Positions 1 to 9,634 of a stretch of 64,000 nucleotides of DNA are shown one piece after another (positions within the stretch are counted from its first letter, which is position 1; each line of letters opens with the position of its first letter). The notes below the pieces were generated by a model that made no database searches, was not told the origin of the DNA, and worked only from the letters and a program-made list of their open reading frames with translations. The position numbers and the translations under genes were made by a program. The stretch is from NCBI GenBank assembly GCA_014237855.1, contig JABACD010000004.1:62001-126000 (forward strand), in the 5' to 3' direction. The stretch is from Planctomycetota bacterium (GTDB taxonomy: Bacteria; Planctomycetota; UBA1135; GCA-002686595).

Positions 1-2613
1 ATCGCGATCTCGGCCTCCGGCTTCGCACCACTGAGACGTAAGGGGGTTCAGGTACCGGTGCATGAGGACTACAGCCTGGAGCTGTTCACGATGGAGCTGG
101 GCGTTCAGCTCGCTGGGAAGGTGGTCGGAAACCGAGGCAAGGGGGTTGAAGGAGTTGTCGTGCTCTGCGCAGTCACTCCCATGGCTGGCTTCACAAGACT
201 CGACATGCCTGGGCGAGGAATTCCTCTGACCACCACGGATGCGGACGGGCTCTTCGAGGTTGATACGCTGATGCCAGGGGCCTGGCACCTGATCTTTGAC
301 AGCCCCAATCATCGCGTGGCAGAGCTGACCGGGAGTACCACGCCTGCCGGTGGAATCGAGCGTGGACTGGTGGTCAGCCTGGAACCAGGGCTGGAGATCG
401 CTGGGACCGTGCTGGGGCTGGACCCGATCAGCGCCGGCCCACTTCGGGTGACTGCGCGTCACAACGACGATCAGCCCTCGGCCGCGGCGGACGAGATAGA
501 GGGCAGCGAGCGCTATCGTCCTCGCCACGCGGAGGTCGGGGCTGATGGGGCCTTCGTGGTGAAGGGCTTGGCTGCCGGTGTCCAGTTCAAGCTTCAGCTC
601 CTTCGGCAGAAGCGCAGCGGTCAGGTGAAGGCCGCGGTCAGCGCGGAGAGTCAGGGTGAGAAGCAACCGGCCAGTTCCACTCCAGTTGAAGCCAACGGGA
701 CTGAAGAGCCTGCCCGTTGGGAGGAGGTCCATGGAGTTGATGAGGTGGTCGAGCTGGCGGGCGCTCGCCACGTCGAACTGAAGTATCGGGAAGAGGCGGC
801 CCTTGTCTTGCTGGTCAAGAACTCCGAGACGGGGAGGCCGATTCAAGAAATGTACGTCTACCTGAGCGGGAAACGGCTTGGTGGCGATGGAATTCTCAAG
901 GACGACTCAGACGAGGACCGCCTGTCCTTTCCCGGCGGTGCCATTCGCTATGACGGGCTGCGACCTCCTCCGGAAGGCAGTGATGTGACGCTCCGGATAC
1001 GAGCTGCTGGTTTTCAGGACTTCGAGAAGATGGGGGTGATGATTCGTCCCGGGATGGAGGTTGACCTGGGGGAGGTGGAGCTGAATCCCGCGCCGATCGG
1101 TCGGGTCAAGGTCATCGATGATGTGACGGGCAAGCCGGTCGAAGGTGCGAGGGTGGTCATGGCGAAGGCCGGCGACTCGAAGCATCTCAATACCTACGCC
1201 AAGCTGACTCGTACTCCCTCGCGGACCCACGAGCATGTGAAGCACGCTACAACCGACGCAAATGGAGTTGCCAGCCTGACTCCCTGGACTGGCGGCATCT
1301 GCCTGGTCAGAGCAGTCGCCGAGAACTACCTACCAGCCAGCGAGGCTCGCCTCACCCCACCCTTCGAGGAGATGGTCGAGCTACGCCTGAGCCGAGGTGG
1401 TGAGGTCACCGTCAGGTGCGTCGATGAGGCTGGCAATGCGGTGGCAGGGATGTACATCGAGCACCTGGTCGATGGCAAGAGCACCAGGTCCAATCGTGGC
1501 TGGAATGCTCAGCAATCGGCTGAAGAGAAGACGGACGAGGGGGGGGTCTTGCGGTTCTCGAATCTGCCGACCGGAAAGCACAGCTTCCGGGCCCTGGAGA
1601 GGAAGAAGGCCTGGGGCAACGGTGGAGAGTCCGCTGGATTCGAGGCGAGTGGAGATGTCCTTCTCACGGAGGGGGAGTCGAAAGAGCTCGAACTTCGGGT
1701 GGACGCCCGAGGGCAACTAGGGGTCACCATCCTCGAGTCGGGGCTGCCTCTGGCAGGCGCGCTGGTGAAGCTGTTTCCAGAGGATGGGGACACAGATGGG
1801 GAGTCCTGGTACTTCGGGTCGAGTGGCTCTGAGGATCCGCGGTCGAAGATCTCCGATCACCTGGGTCGGGCGAAGTTCACTGGCATCAAGGTCGGGCGCT
1901 ACACCCTCAAGGTTTCGCACGCGAACCGGCGAATGGTGACGTCGCGAGAGGTCATCATCTCGACGGAGCCGGACTCACTGTTGATCGAGCTGGGGCTCGC
2001 CACGATCGAGGGGACCGTGGTGGACCCCGCTGGCGAGCCCATCGAGGGGGTCCGGATTCGGGTGTATTCCAAGGACTCTCGTGACCGGTCAGGGGACATG
2101 ACTGACTACCGTGTTCGGATCACCGAGGACGAGGATGGTGATACGGATTGGGACTTCTCACAGGTCAAGGAGTGGGCGATCAGCACGGACCGAGAGGGAA
2201 GATACAAGCTCCGAGGAGTGACGTCCGGGACTCAGCTGGTGGTGAATGCCAGTGACAGTCATGTGGTCGGCAAGAGTGAAACAGCTGGGCCTCTAGGTAG
2301 TGATGAGTTCCTGTCTCCCCTTGACTTCGTGCTGGACAGAGCTGGGGTTCTGGTCCTGGAGCACGCCAGTCTGCGGGGAGACTCGCGCAAGCTGAAAGTA
2401 ACCATGAAGAGGCTCGTGGCTGACCCGGAGGGGGAGCCCCTGGAGATCCGCAATCGGACCCTACGGAGCTGGCGATCAAGGACGACGATCAGCTCACTGA
2501 GGGAGGGTAGATGGCAGGTGTCGGTGAGCCCGTCACAAGGGAAGCAGACGCTGTTCGAGCGGGAAGTGTTCATCAGTGTAGGTGAGAGGACCGAGGTCAC
2601 GGTGCGTCTCTGA
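1..2613 (+). CDS. Large protein with repeated carboxypeptidase-regulatory-like (Ig-like) domains, 5' end outside window
   Basis: The frame is open to the first base of the window, so this is the 3' part (about 870 residues) of a longer gene; the in-frame GTG at 58 is probably internal. At least six short beta-sandwich units of the carboxypeptidase D regulatory-like type can be picked out by recurring patterns such as V-x-G-x-V-x-(4-6)-G-x-P-(V/L)-x-G-(A/V)-x-V, for example GTVVDPAGEPIEGVRIRVYS near the C-terminus and VIDDVTGKPVEGARVVM in the middle. There is no catalytic motif and no C-terminal membrane anchor or sorting signal. Such repeats are typical of secreted or surface proteins of planctomycetes, so an extracytoplasmic structural or adhesion role is likely but not shown. 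The next gene, a HAD phosphatase, begins 28 bases after the stop. The domain class is fairly secure; the function is unknown. Confidence 0.8.
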   Translation: MAISASGFAPLRRKGVQVPVHEDYSLELFTMELGVQLAGKVVGNRGKGVEGVVVLCAVTPMAGFTRLDMPGRGIPLTTTDADGLFEVDTLMPGAWHLIFDSPNHRVAELTGSTTPAGGIERGLVVSLEPGLEIAGTVLGLDPISAGPLRVTARHNDDQPSAAADEIEGSERYRPRHAEVGADGAFVVKGLAAGVQFKLQLLRQKRSGQVKAAVSAESQGEKQPASSTPVEANGTEEPARWEEVHGVDEVVELAGARHVELKYREEAALVLLVKNSETGRPIQEMYVYLSGKRLGGDGILKDDSDEDRLSFPGGAIRYDGLRPPPEGSDVTLRIRAAGFQDFEKMGVMIRPGMEVDLGEVELNPAPIGRVKVIDDVTGKPVEGARVVMAKAGDSKHLNTYAKLTRTPSRTHEHVKHATTDANGVASLTPWTGGICLVRAVAENYLPASEARLTPPFEEMVELRLSRGGEVTVRCVDEAGNAVAGMYIEHLVDGKSTRSNRGWNAQQSAEEKTDEGGVLRFSNLPTGKHSFRALERKKAWGNGGESAGFEASGDVLLTEGESKELELRVDARGQLGVTILESGLPLAGALVKLFPEDGDTDGESWYFGSSGSEDPRSKISDHLGRAKFTGIKVGRYTLKVSHANRRMVTSREVIISTEPDSLLIELGLATIEGTVVDPAGEPIEGVRIRVYSKDSRDRSGDMTDYRVRITEDEDGDTDWDFSQVKEWAISTDREGRYKLRGVTSGTQLVVNASDSHVVGKSETAGPLGSDEFLSPLDFVLDRAGVLVLEHASLRGDSRKLKVTMKRLVADPEGEPLEIRNRTLRSWRSRTTISSLREGRWQVSVSPSQGKQTLFEREVFISVGERTEVTVRL

Positions 2614-2625
2614 GCATCTGCCTGG

Positions 2626-2631
2626 TATCCT
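2626..2631 (+). promoter_or_regulatory. Putative -10 hexamer (TATCCT) before the HAD hydrolase
   Basis: TATCCT lies 10 nt before the chosen ATG at 2642. The same hexamer sits 6-8 nt before several other starts in this window (pyrH, nadA, the gene at 42721). No convincing -35 box is visible. Inferred short-leader or leaderless promoter. Confidence 0.35.
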
Positions 2632-2641
2632 CTGTGTCCAG

Positions 2642-3493
2642 ATGACACGAGATCAAAGCTATGATGCGTTGCTCGTCGATCTCGACGGCACCCTGCTTGA
2701 CGACGCCGGAGAGATCCGTCCCCGCAATGCCAGGGCTCTAAGAGCGCTCGAGGCCTCCGGAGCCCATGTGATGATTGCCACGGGGCGGTCAACGGTTGCA
2801 AGCCTACATGTGCTCGACTCCCTGGAGCTGCAAACACCGATGCTCGTGTTCAACGGTGCTGCGATTCACTGTCCAAGAGAGGGCCGACTGATCGAGGAGC
2901 GGATTCTCTCGAACCGGGTCGTGGCGAGGGCCATGGCTCACGCCAGGGAGCACGATTACCTCGTGACGGCTCAGCAGGCGATCAAGAAGTACGCGACCGA
3001 ACCCAGGCGGCCAGGGGAGAAGGAGGCGCTGGCCTTCTTCGACGGGCTCCAAGTTGTCGAGCGTTCGGACTTGCCAACGGAGTACGTGATCAGGCTTATC
3101 TTTTATTCAGCGGTTCACAGGGATTCGGTTGCGTTCAGGGAGGAGATCGAAGAAGCCCTGGTGGACCCGCTCTTTCTCACGGACTTCCCCCTCAACCTGC
3201 TCGTGACGCATCGCGAGTCCGGGCTGAATGTCGTGGATGTGCAACCACCGTGCCGGGGCAAGGCCGAAGGGCTACGCTTCTTGCAGGAGAGCTACGGTGT
3301 GTCGGCTGATCGGGTCGTGGCGATTGGTGACGCGACCAACGACATCGATATGCTCCGCGCTGCTGGGGTGGGTGTGGCGATGGAGGCTGCCTGTGAGAGG
3401 ACGCGCGCCTGTGCAGACCGCGTGATAGGCAGTAACAACTCCGATGCCATAGCGGAAGTTATCGAGGAGTTGTTCGAGCACCGGCTCAGGTAG
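2642..3493 (+). CDS. HAD-superfamily hydrolase, Cof-type phosphatase
   Basis: This 283-residue protein has the HAD motif I D-L-D-G-T at residues 13-17 (Asp13 nucleophile, Asp15 acid/base), the motif III Lys near 206 in a VQPPCRGKAEG context, and motif IV GDATND near 230-237. The length and the large C2 cap between motifs match the Cof/YbiV group, cytoplasmic Mg-dependent phosphatases of sugar phosphates or nucleotide-like small molecules. The exact substrate cannot be read from sequence. The start is placed at ATG 2642 because homologs begin just before the DxD motif; the frame also extends upstream to 2582, overlapping the preceding gene. A TATCCT hexamer 10 nt upstream supports this start. 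It is convergent with the chaperone operon. Confidence 0.88.
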   Translation: MTRDQSYDALLVDLDGTLLDDAGEIRPRNARALRALEASGAHVMIATGRSTVASLHVLDSLELQTPMLVFNGAAIHCPREGRLIEERILSNRVVARAMAHAREHDYLVTAQQAIKKYATEPRRPGEKEALAFFDGLQVVERSDLPTEYVIRLIFYSAVHRDSVAFREEIEEALVDPLFLTDFPLNLLVTHRESGLNVVDVQPPCRGKAEGLRFLQESYGVSADRVVAIGDATNDIDMLRAAGVGVAMEAACERTRACADRVIGSNNSDAIAEVIEELFEHRLR

Positions 3494-3528
3494 CCTCGTT
3501 TCAGAGCAATGGCCGTCGAGGAGCGGGG

Positions 3529-3846
3529 TCAGGAGTCGCTCTTCTTCGAAGGCCCTGCGTCCTTGCTCTTGTTGTCCTTGGTCTTGGCGTCCTTCTTCTT
3601 GGACTCGGACTTGGCATCGCTCTTGCCCTTCTTCTCGTCCTGGGCTCCCTTCTTGTAGGACTCAGAGCGATAATCAGTCTCGTAGAAGCCGCTGCCCTTG
3701 AAGATCACGGCTGCGCCCATTCCGATCTGGCGTTCGAGCTTCAGCTTGCCGCACTTCGGACACTTCCGCTTGGGGGACTCACTCATCGACTGGAAGATCT
3801 CCAGCTCGTGTCCACAGCCAGCACAGAGGTAGTCGTACGTGGGCAT
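3529..3846 (-). CDS. FmdB-family zinc ribbon protein
   Basis: The 105-residue protein starts MPTYDYLC, the hallmark of the FmdB family. Two zinc-ribbon knuckles are visible, Cys8/Cys11 and Cys29/Cys32, followed by the conserved G-x-G-F-Y-x-T-D-Y stretch. The C-terminal 40 residues are a low-complexity Lys/Asp/Ser tail. FmdB proteins are small putative regulators named from the formamidase operon; most have no proven role. It lies 5 bases after the grpE stop as the last gene of the groEL-groEL-dnaJ-grpE run, so it is probably co-transcribed with the chaperones. No Shine-Dalgarno is visible before ATG 3846. Family assignment is secure, function is not. Confidence 0.88.
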   Translation of the reverse strand: MPTYDYLCAGCGHELEIFQSMSESPKRKCPKCGKLKLERQIGMGAAVIFKGSGFYETDYRSESYKKGAQDEKKGKSDAKSESKKKDAKTKDNKSKDAGPSKKSDS

Positions 3847-3851
3847 AGGGG

Positions 3852-4436
3852 TCAGCTATCGGGGTCCTGATCCGCAGCGTCGTCGACTTCTGCGGCGACC
3901 TTGACATGCGCATGCCTCAAGACGTCCTGGCCGACCATGTAGCCGGTCCTGACTGTTTCAACGATCGTGCCCGGTGGGGCGTCCGTGCCCTCGACTGTCT
4001 CGATTGCCTCGTGGCAGGTGGGGTCGAAGGAGCCGCTGGAGTCGATGGGCTCCACCTCGTGCTGGGTGAGGAATTGAAGCATCTGGTTGCGAGTCATCTC
4101 GACTCCCATGTGCAGGTTCTTGCCCTCTGTCGTCTCTACCGGTGAGAGCAGTGCCATGTCCAGGTAGTCCAAGACGATGAGGAGTTCTGCGAACAGCTCC
4201 GTGCGAGCACCATTGGCCGCGGTGGCGATCATCTGGCTCTGGCGCCGACGCAGATTCTGAAAATCGGCCTGAGATCTACGCCAGTTCTCGTAGTACTCGT
4301 CACGCTCGCGCTGGAGTCGCTCCTCAGGCGAGAGCTTGGCGAGCTGTTCTTCAAGCGAGGGCTCCTCGACAACATTCGCCTCAGGGATTTCGGCCTCGTC
4401 GGGCTCGGGATTCTCTTGTTCTGTCTTGGCACTCAT
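3852..4436 (-). CDS. grpE: GrpE nucleotide exchange factor
   Basis: GrpE releases ADP from DnaK during the Hsp70 cycle. This 194-residue protein has the expected layout: an acidic disordered N-terminus (about 1-35), a long helical segment containing the Q-(A)-D-F-x-N-(L)-R-R-R motif, and a C-terminal beta domain with the conserved G-x-x-F-D-P-x-x-H-E-A and T-G-Y pattern. It begins 18 bases after the dnaJ stop and is followed at once by fmdB, so all three are likely on one transcript. The order dnaJ-grpE is the reverse of the common grpE-dnaK-dnaJ arrangement, and no dnaK is in the window. The only clear ATG is at 4436; no Shine-Dalgarno precedes it. Confidence 0.93.
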   Translation of the reverse strand: MSAKTEQENPEPDEAEIPEANVVEEPSLEEQLAKLSPEERLQRERDEYYENWRRSQADFQNLRRRQSQMIATAANGARTELFAELLIVLDYLDMALLSPVETTEGKNLHMGVEMTRNQMLQFLTQHEVEPIDSSGSFDPTCHEAIETVEGTDAPPGTIVETVRTGYMVGQDVLRHAHVKVAAEVDDAADQDPDS

Positions 4437-4454
4437 TTCAGTGGCTCACGTACT

Positions 4455-5579
4455 TCAACCAAAGTGTTTGGCGATCCTCTCGAAGAAGGACTTGTCGCCC
4501 GACTTTTCCTGTTCGATTTCAGCGAACTCCTGGAGCAATTCCTTCTGACGAGAGTTCAGTTTTGTGGGTACCTCGATAAAGACCCTCACGAGGAGATCGC
4601 CCTTGCCTCCGCCGTCCATGCTCGGCAATCCCTGACCCCGGAGTCGGAGGACCTTGCCTGTCTGGGTTCCCGGGGGGATGGTCATCTCGATCTTCCCATC
4701 AAGGGTTGGAATCTCAACCTTCTCGCCCAGGGCCAGTGTGGCGAATGAGCAGGGCACCTCGGTCATCATGTCGGGGCCCGAGCGCTGGAAGATCTTGTGC
4801 TGCTTCTCCCTGATGACGCAGTACAGATCGCCCCGCGGCGCATTCTTGTCGCCGACATCCCCTTCGCCGGTGACTCGGAGCTGGACGCCCTCTTCAATGC
4901 CCGCCGGGATGCGGATCATGATCTCCTTCTTGACCTGGTGCTTGCCGCTGCCGCTGCAAGCCTTGCAGGGCTTCTCGACCATCTGACCCTCGCCGCGACA
5001 GGTGGGGCAGGTGGAGGCCATCGTGAAGAAGCCCTGGTTGCGCTGAACCTGTCCGCGGCCCCCGCAGGTCGAGCAAGAGACCTTCTGGGCTCCATCCTCG
5101 CCTCCAGAGCCATCGCAGGTCGAGCAATGCTCGAATCGCTTGAGGGCCACGGTGCGTTCTACCCCCGTGTAGACCTCTTCGAGAGTCATGTCGAGCACGA
5201 TGCGGAGGTCTCGACCCGGGCGCGCCCCGCGCGGACCGCCACGTCGGCCTCCGCCGAAGATGTCTCCGAGTCCACCCCCGAAGATGTCCCCGAAGGCAGA
5301 GAAGATGTCCTCCATGTTGGAGAAGCGCTGGCCCTGGAATCCTCCGCCCTGGGCGAAGGCCTGATGACCGAACTGGTCGTACTGTGCGCGCTTCTGATCG
5401 TCACCGAGGACGTCGTAGGCCTCCGCGGCCTCCTTGAAGCGAGCTTCAGCGGCTTCGTCACCCTGGTTCTGATCCGGATGAAACTTCATCGCGAGCTTGC
5501 GATACGAACGCTTGATGTCCGCCTGACTCGCGTTGCGCTCGAGGCCGAGGACCTCGTAGTAGTCGCGCTTGTCACTCAT
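4455..5579 (-). CDS. dnaJ: Chaperone DnaJ (Hsp40)
   Basis: A full-length type I DnaJ of 374 residues, co-chaperone that stimulates DnaK ATPase and delivers substrates. The J domain carries HPD at residues 34-36. It is followed by a Gly/Phe-rich linker (about 75-115), then four zinc-binding C-x-x-C-x-G-x-G repeats (CSTCDGSG, CSTCGGRG, CPTCRGEG, CKACSGSG), then the two C-terminal substrate-binding beta domains. It sits downstream of the second groEL and upstream of grpE on the minus strand. The 156-base gap to groEL contains an imperfect hairpin. No CIRCE element (TTAGCACTC inverted repeat) is visible upstream. Confidence 0.96.
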   Translation of the reverse strand: MSDKRDYYEVLGLERNASQADIKRSYRKLAMKFHPDQNQGDEAAEARFKEAAEAYDVLGDDQKRAQYDQFGHQAFAQGGGFQGQRFSNMEDIFSAFGDIFGGGLGDIFGGGRRGGPRGARPGRDLRIVLDMTLEEVYTGVERTVALKRFEHCSTCDGSGGEDGAQKVSCSTCGGRGQVQRNQGFFTMASTCPTCRGEGQMVEKPCKACSGSGKHQVKKEIMIRIPAGIEEGVQLRVTGEGDVGDKNAPRGDLYCVIREKQHKIFQRSGPDMMTEVPCSFATLALGEKVEIPTLDGKIEMTIPPGTQTGKVLRLRGQGLPSMDGGGKGDLLVRVFIEVPTKLNSRQKELLQEFAEIEQEKSGDKSFFERIAKHFG

Positions 5580-5628
5580 GTGGCACCAGGGTGCTTGAGG
5601 GCAATAGAAGATGTTGGGGTGTGGGGCG

Positions 5629-5660
5629 GCCGCCTCTCCCGTACAACGGCGAGAGACGGC
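5629..5660 (-). terminator. Hairpin between groEL and dnaJ
   Basis: The arms 5629-5641 and 5647-5660 can pair (GCCG, one mismatch, CTCTC, one bulge, CCG) around a 5-nt loop. No T-run follows on either strand. It could be an attenuator or processing site separating the groEL message from dnaJ-grpE-fmdB; a terminator role is only inferred. Confidence 0.3.
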
Positions 5661-5735
5661 CGGCCTGCGTATTATCGCAAGGAGTGCCAGTAGCTGTGCG
5701 CTGAGGGCACCCCGTCAGCAATCTGTGAGCAGTCG

Positions 5736-7349
<1,614 letters not shown>

Positions 7350-7400
7350 TTATCTCTTGCTGGTGGTTGTTCTTTGTGTGTGTGTAAGGGAGGGAGTTGG

Positions 7401-9107
7401 CTAGAAGCCCATGCCGGGCATTCCGCCGCCCATGCCTCCCATACCGCCCATGCCGCCCATGCCGCCCATTCCGTCCATTCCACCCATACCGTCCATCTCG
7501 CCCATTCCTTCAGGGGCGGCGGCGGGTTCGGGCTTGGAGACGATCAGCGCATCGGTGGTCAGCAGCAGTGTTGCAACGCTGACCGCATTGTTGAGTGCCG
7601 CCTTGGTGACCTTGGCGGGATCGACGATGCCCATCTTGAACATGCTGCCGTACTCGCCGGTCAGCGCGTTGAATCCGTAGGCAGCGTCCTTGTTGGCCAG
7701 GACGCGGTGAGCAACAACGGCTCCGTCATGGCCAGCATTCTCGGAGATCTGGCCGATGGGGCGCGCGAGCGCATCCTCGAGCATGTCGATCCCCATCACG
7801 TAGTCCTCGTCCATGTTCTTGCGCAGGCGATTGAGCACCTTGCGAGCGCGCAGCAAGGCGACTCCGCCGCCGGGCAGGATGCCTTCAGCGACGGCTGCGC
7901 GAGTGGCGTGCAGGGCGTCCTCGATGAGGGCCTTGCGCTCCTTGACCTCCGTGTCGGTGGCGCCACCGACGTTGACCTGAGCAATTCCCCCGGTCAGCTT
8001 GGCGAGGCGCTCCTGGAGTTTCTCGCGATCGTAGTCGGAAGTGGTGTTCTCGATGGCGCTGCGGATGTTGGCAACCCGGCCAGCGATGGCCTTGGATGAG
8101 CCACTGCCGCTGACGATCGTGGTGCTGTCCTGATTGATGACAACGCGCTTGCAGCTTCCCAGGCTACGTGTGTCGATCTGCTCGAGGTCAACCCCCAGGT
8201 CCTTCATGACGGCCTCGGTTCCGGTCAGTGCAGCGAGGTCTTGAAGCATCTCCTTGCGGCGATCTCCGTAGCCAGGTGCCTTGACTGCACAGCACTGAAT
8301 CACTCCCCGGAGCTTGTTGACGACAAGGGTCGCCAGCGCCTCGGACTCCACATCCTCGGCGATGATCAGCAGGGGGCGATTGGAGTCCTTGAGCTGCTCG
8401 AGCAGCGGAAGGAGCTGCTGGATCGAGCTGATCTTGGCCTCGTGGATCAGAATGAGGGGCTTCTCGAAGACGACCTCCATGTTGGCCGTGTCGGTGACGA
8501 AGTTTGGCGAGAGGTAGCCGCGATCAAACTGCATGCCCTCGACGATGGAGACATCAGTCTCCATGGACTTGCCGTCCTCGACGGTGATCACGCCGTCCTT
8601 GCCGACCTTGTCCATGGCCTGGCTGATCAGCTTGCCGACGGTTCCGTCGTTGTTTGCTGATACGGTGGCCACCTGCTTGATGTCTGCCGCCGTACGGACG
8701 GGGGTTGAGCTCTTGTCGAGCTCCTTGCAGATCTTGGCTGCGCCGTCCTTTAGGGCTCGAATCAGGCGCGCGGGTGCTGCTCCAGCGGTGACGGCCCGTA
8801 GACCATGGTGGAAGATTGCGCTGGTCAGGAGGGTCGCGGTGGTGGTGCCGTCACCAGCCACGTCGCTGGTCTTGCTGGCGACCTCGCGAACCAGTTGCGC
8901 GCCCATCTGCTCATACGGATCGGAGAGTTGGATCTCCTCGGCAACCGAGACGCCGTCCTTCGTGACCGTGGGGGCACCCCATCCCTTGTCCAGGATGGCG
9001 TTGCGTCCGCGCGGACCGAGTGTGGTGACGACCGCCGTGGCGAGCTTCTCGACGCCGCGCTGAATTGCTTCGCGCGCGTCGGACTCGAAAACCATTTGCT
9101 TGGCCAT
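7401..9107 (-). CDS. groEL: Chaperonin GroEL, first paralog with Met/Gly-rich tail
   Basis: A 568-residue GroEL with start MAKQMVF and the intact ATP-binding motif A-G-D-G-T-T-T-A-T. The C-terminus is an extended GMGGM-type tail of about 35 residues, longer than the roughly 13-residue E. coli tail. The start is set at ATG 9107 because the MAKQ N-terminus is universal in the family; the frame stays open for another 174 codons upstream, but that part is Pro/Ser/Arg-rich and matches nothing. It is the first gene of the minus-strand chaperone run. It differs throughout from the adjacent paralog, so the pair is an old duplication and not a recent tandem copy. The preceding 527 bases are apparently non-coding. 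Confidence 0.95.
   Translation of the reverse strand: MAKQMVFESDAREAIQRGVEKLATAVVTTLGPRGRNAILDKGWGAPTVTKDGVSVAEEIQLSDPYEQMGAQLVREVASKTSDVAGDGTTTATLLTSAIFHHGLRAVTAGAAPARLIRALKDGAAKICKELDKSSTPVRTAADIKQVATVSANNDGTVGKLISQAMDKVGKDGVITVEDGKSMETDVSIVEGMQFDRGYLSPNFVTDTANMEVVFEKPLILIHEAKISSIQQLLPLLEQLKDSNRPLLIIAEDVESEALATLVVNKLRGVIQCCAVKAPGYGDRRKEMLQDLAALTGTEAVMKDLGVDLEQIDTRSLGSCKRVVINQDSTTIVSGSGSSKAIAGRVANIRSAIENTTSDYDREKLQERLAKLTGGIAQVNVGGATDTEVKERKALIEDALHATRAAVAEGILPGGGVALLRARKVLNRLRKNMDEDYVMGIDMLEDALARPIGQISENAGHDGAVVAHRVLANKDAAYGFNALTGEYGSMFKMGIVDPAKVTKAALNNAVSVATLLLTTDALIVSKPEPAAAPEGMGEMDGMGGMDGMGGMGGMGGMGGMGGGMPGMGF
7411..7512 (-). repeat. Coding repeat for the GroEL Gly/Met tail
   Basis: Degenerate 9-12 base units (plus-strand pattern CCCATGCCG and variants) are repeated about ten times, encoding the GMGGM tail of the first GroEL. 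This is a coding repeat, prone to length variation, and not a mobile or structural repeat. Confidence 0.7.
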
Positions 9108-9634
9108 GGATTCTGTAGCTGTGATCTTGTTCTGGGCTTCTTGGGAAGCCGTTCGCGATGGGATCGGTCGCAGACGACCGTTTCCCACGTCCCTGGACCA
9201 GCCCCAGGGGCCTTGGCGTCCGCGTGACGTGGGTGTTCGTTGATGGGCTTGCAAATGCAAGAAGGGTGCCGGACAGTCAGATGGGCAAAAAACAGCTCTC
9301 CAGGGCATCAGAAGGGGCCCGCTGGTGGCCGATTGCGCTCCTGGCGAGAATGGCCCTGCCAGGGTGGCAGGGCTTCCAGGGTGCCGGGGGGCGGCCTGCC
9401 AACCTGACAGACAGCGGGCGAGCCCTGGACTGGAAGCGGATGGGGTCACCATGGCAGGGGGACAAGGCCAGTGGCTTCCCGGAGCCCCGGGGATCATGCC
9501 CGGGAGCCCTGCTACCGGTCGCGGAGCGCTCTCCGCCTTCTCCCAATCCGCGCTCTCCTTCCGGGGGAGCTGGCACGTATCCTTGGCAGCGACTCCACGG
9601 ATGCTCAAAGGACTGCCGCCCCTGACCAAAGTAC
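9108..9634. other. 527-base intergenic region between divergent groEL and NPCBM gene
   Basis: No convincing gene is seen here. Frames are open on both strands, but the products are Pro/Arg/Ser-rich and resemble no family. A perfect 8-bp inverted repeat with a 5-nt loop lies at 9353-9373 (GCCCTGCC / GGCAGGGC). No CIRCE element or clear -35/-10 pair was found. The region should hold the promoter of the chaperone run and that of the NPCBM gene. Confidence 0.5.

Noticed and set aside
5677-5689. Sigma-54-like TGGCAC...TTGC on the minus strand upstream of dnaJ
   Set aside because: Only 3 nt separate the two boxes, where 5 are needed for the GG-GC spacing.
9108-9629. Upstream extension of groEL giving a 742-residue protein
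   Set aside because: The extra 174 residues are Pro/Ser/Arg-rich and unlike any GroEL; all family members start at MAKQ or a close variant.
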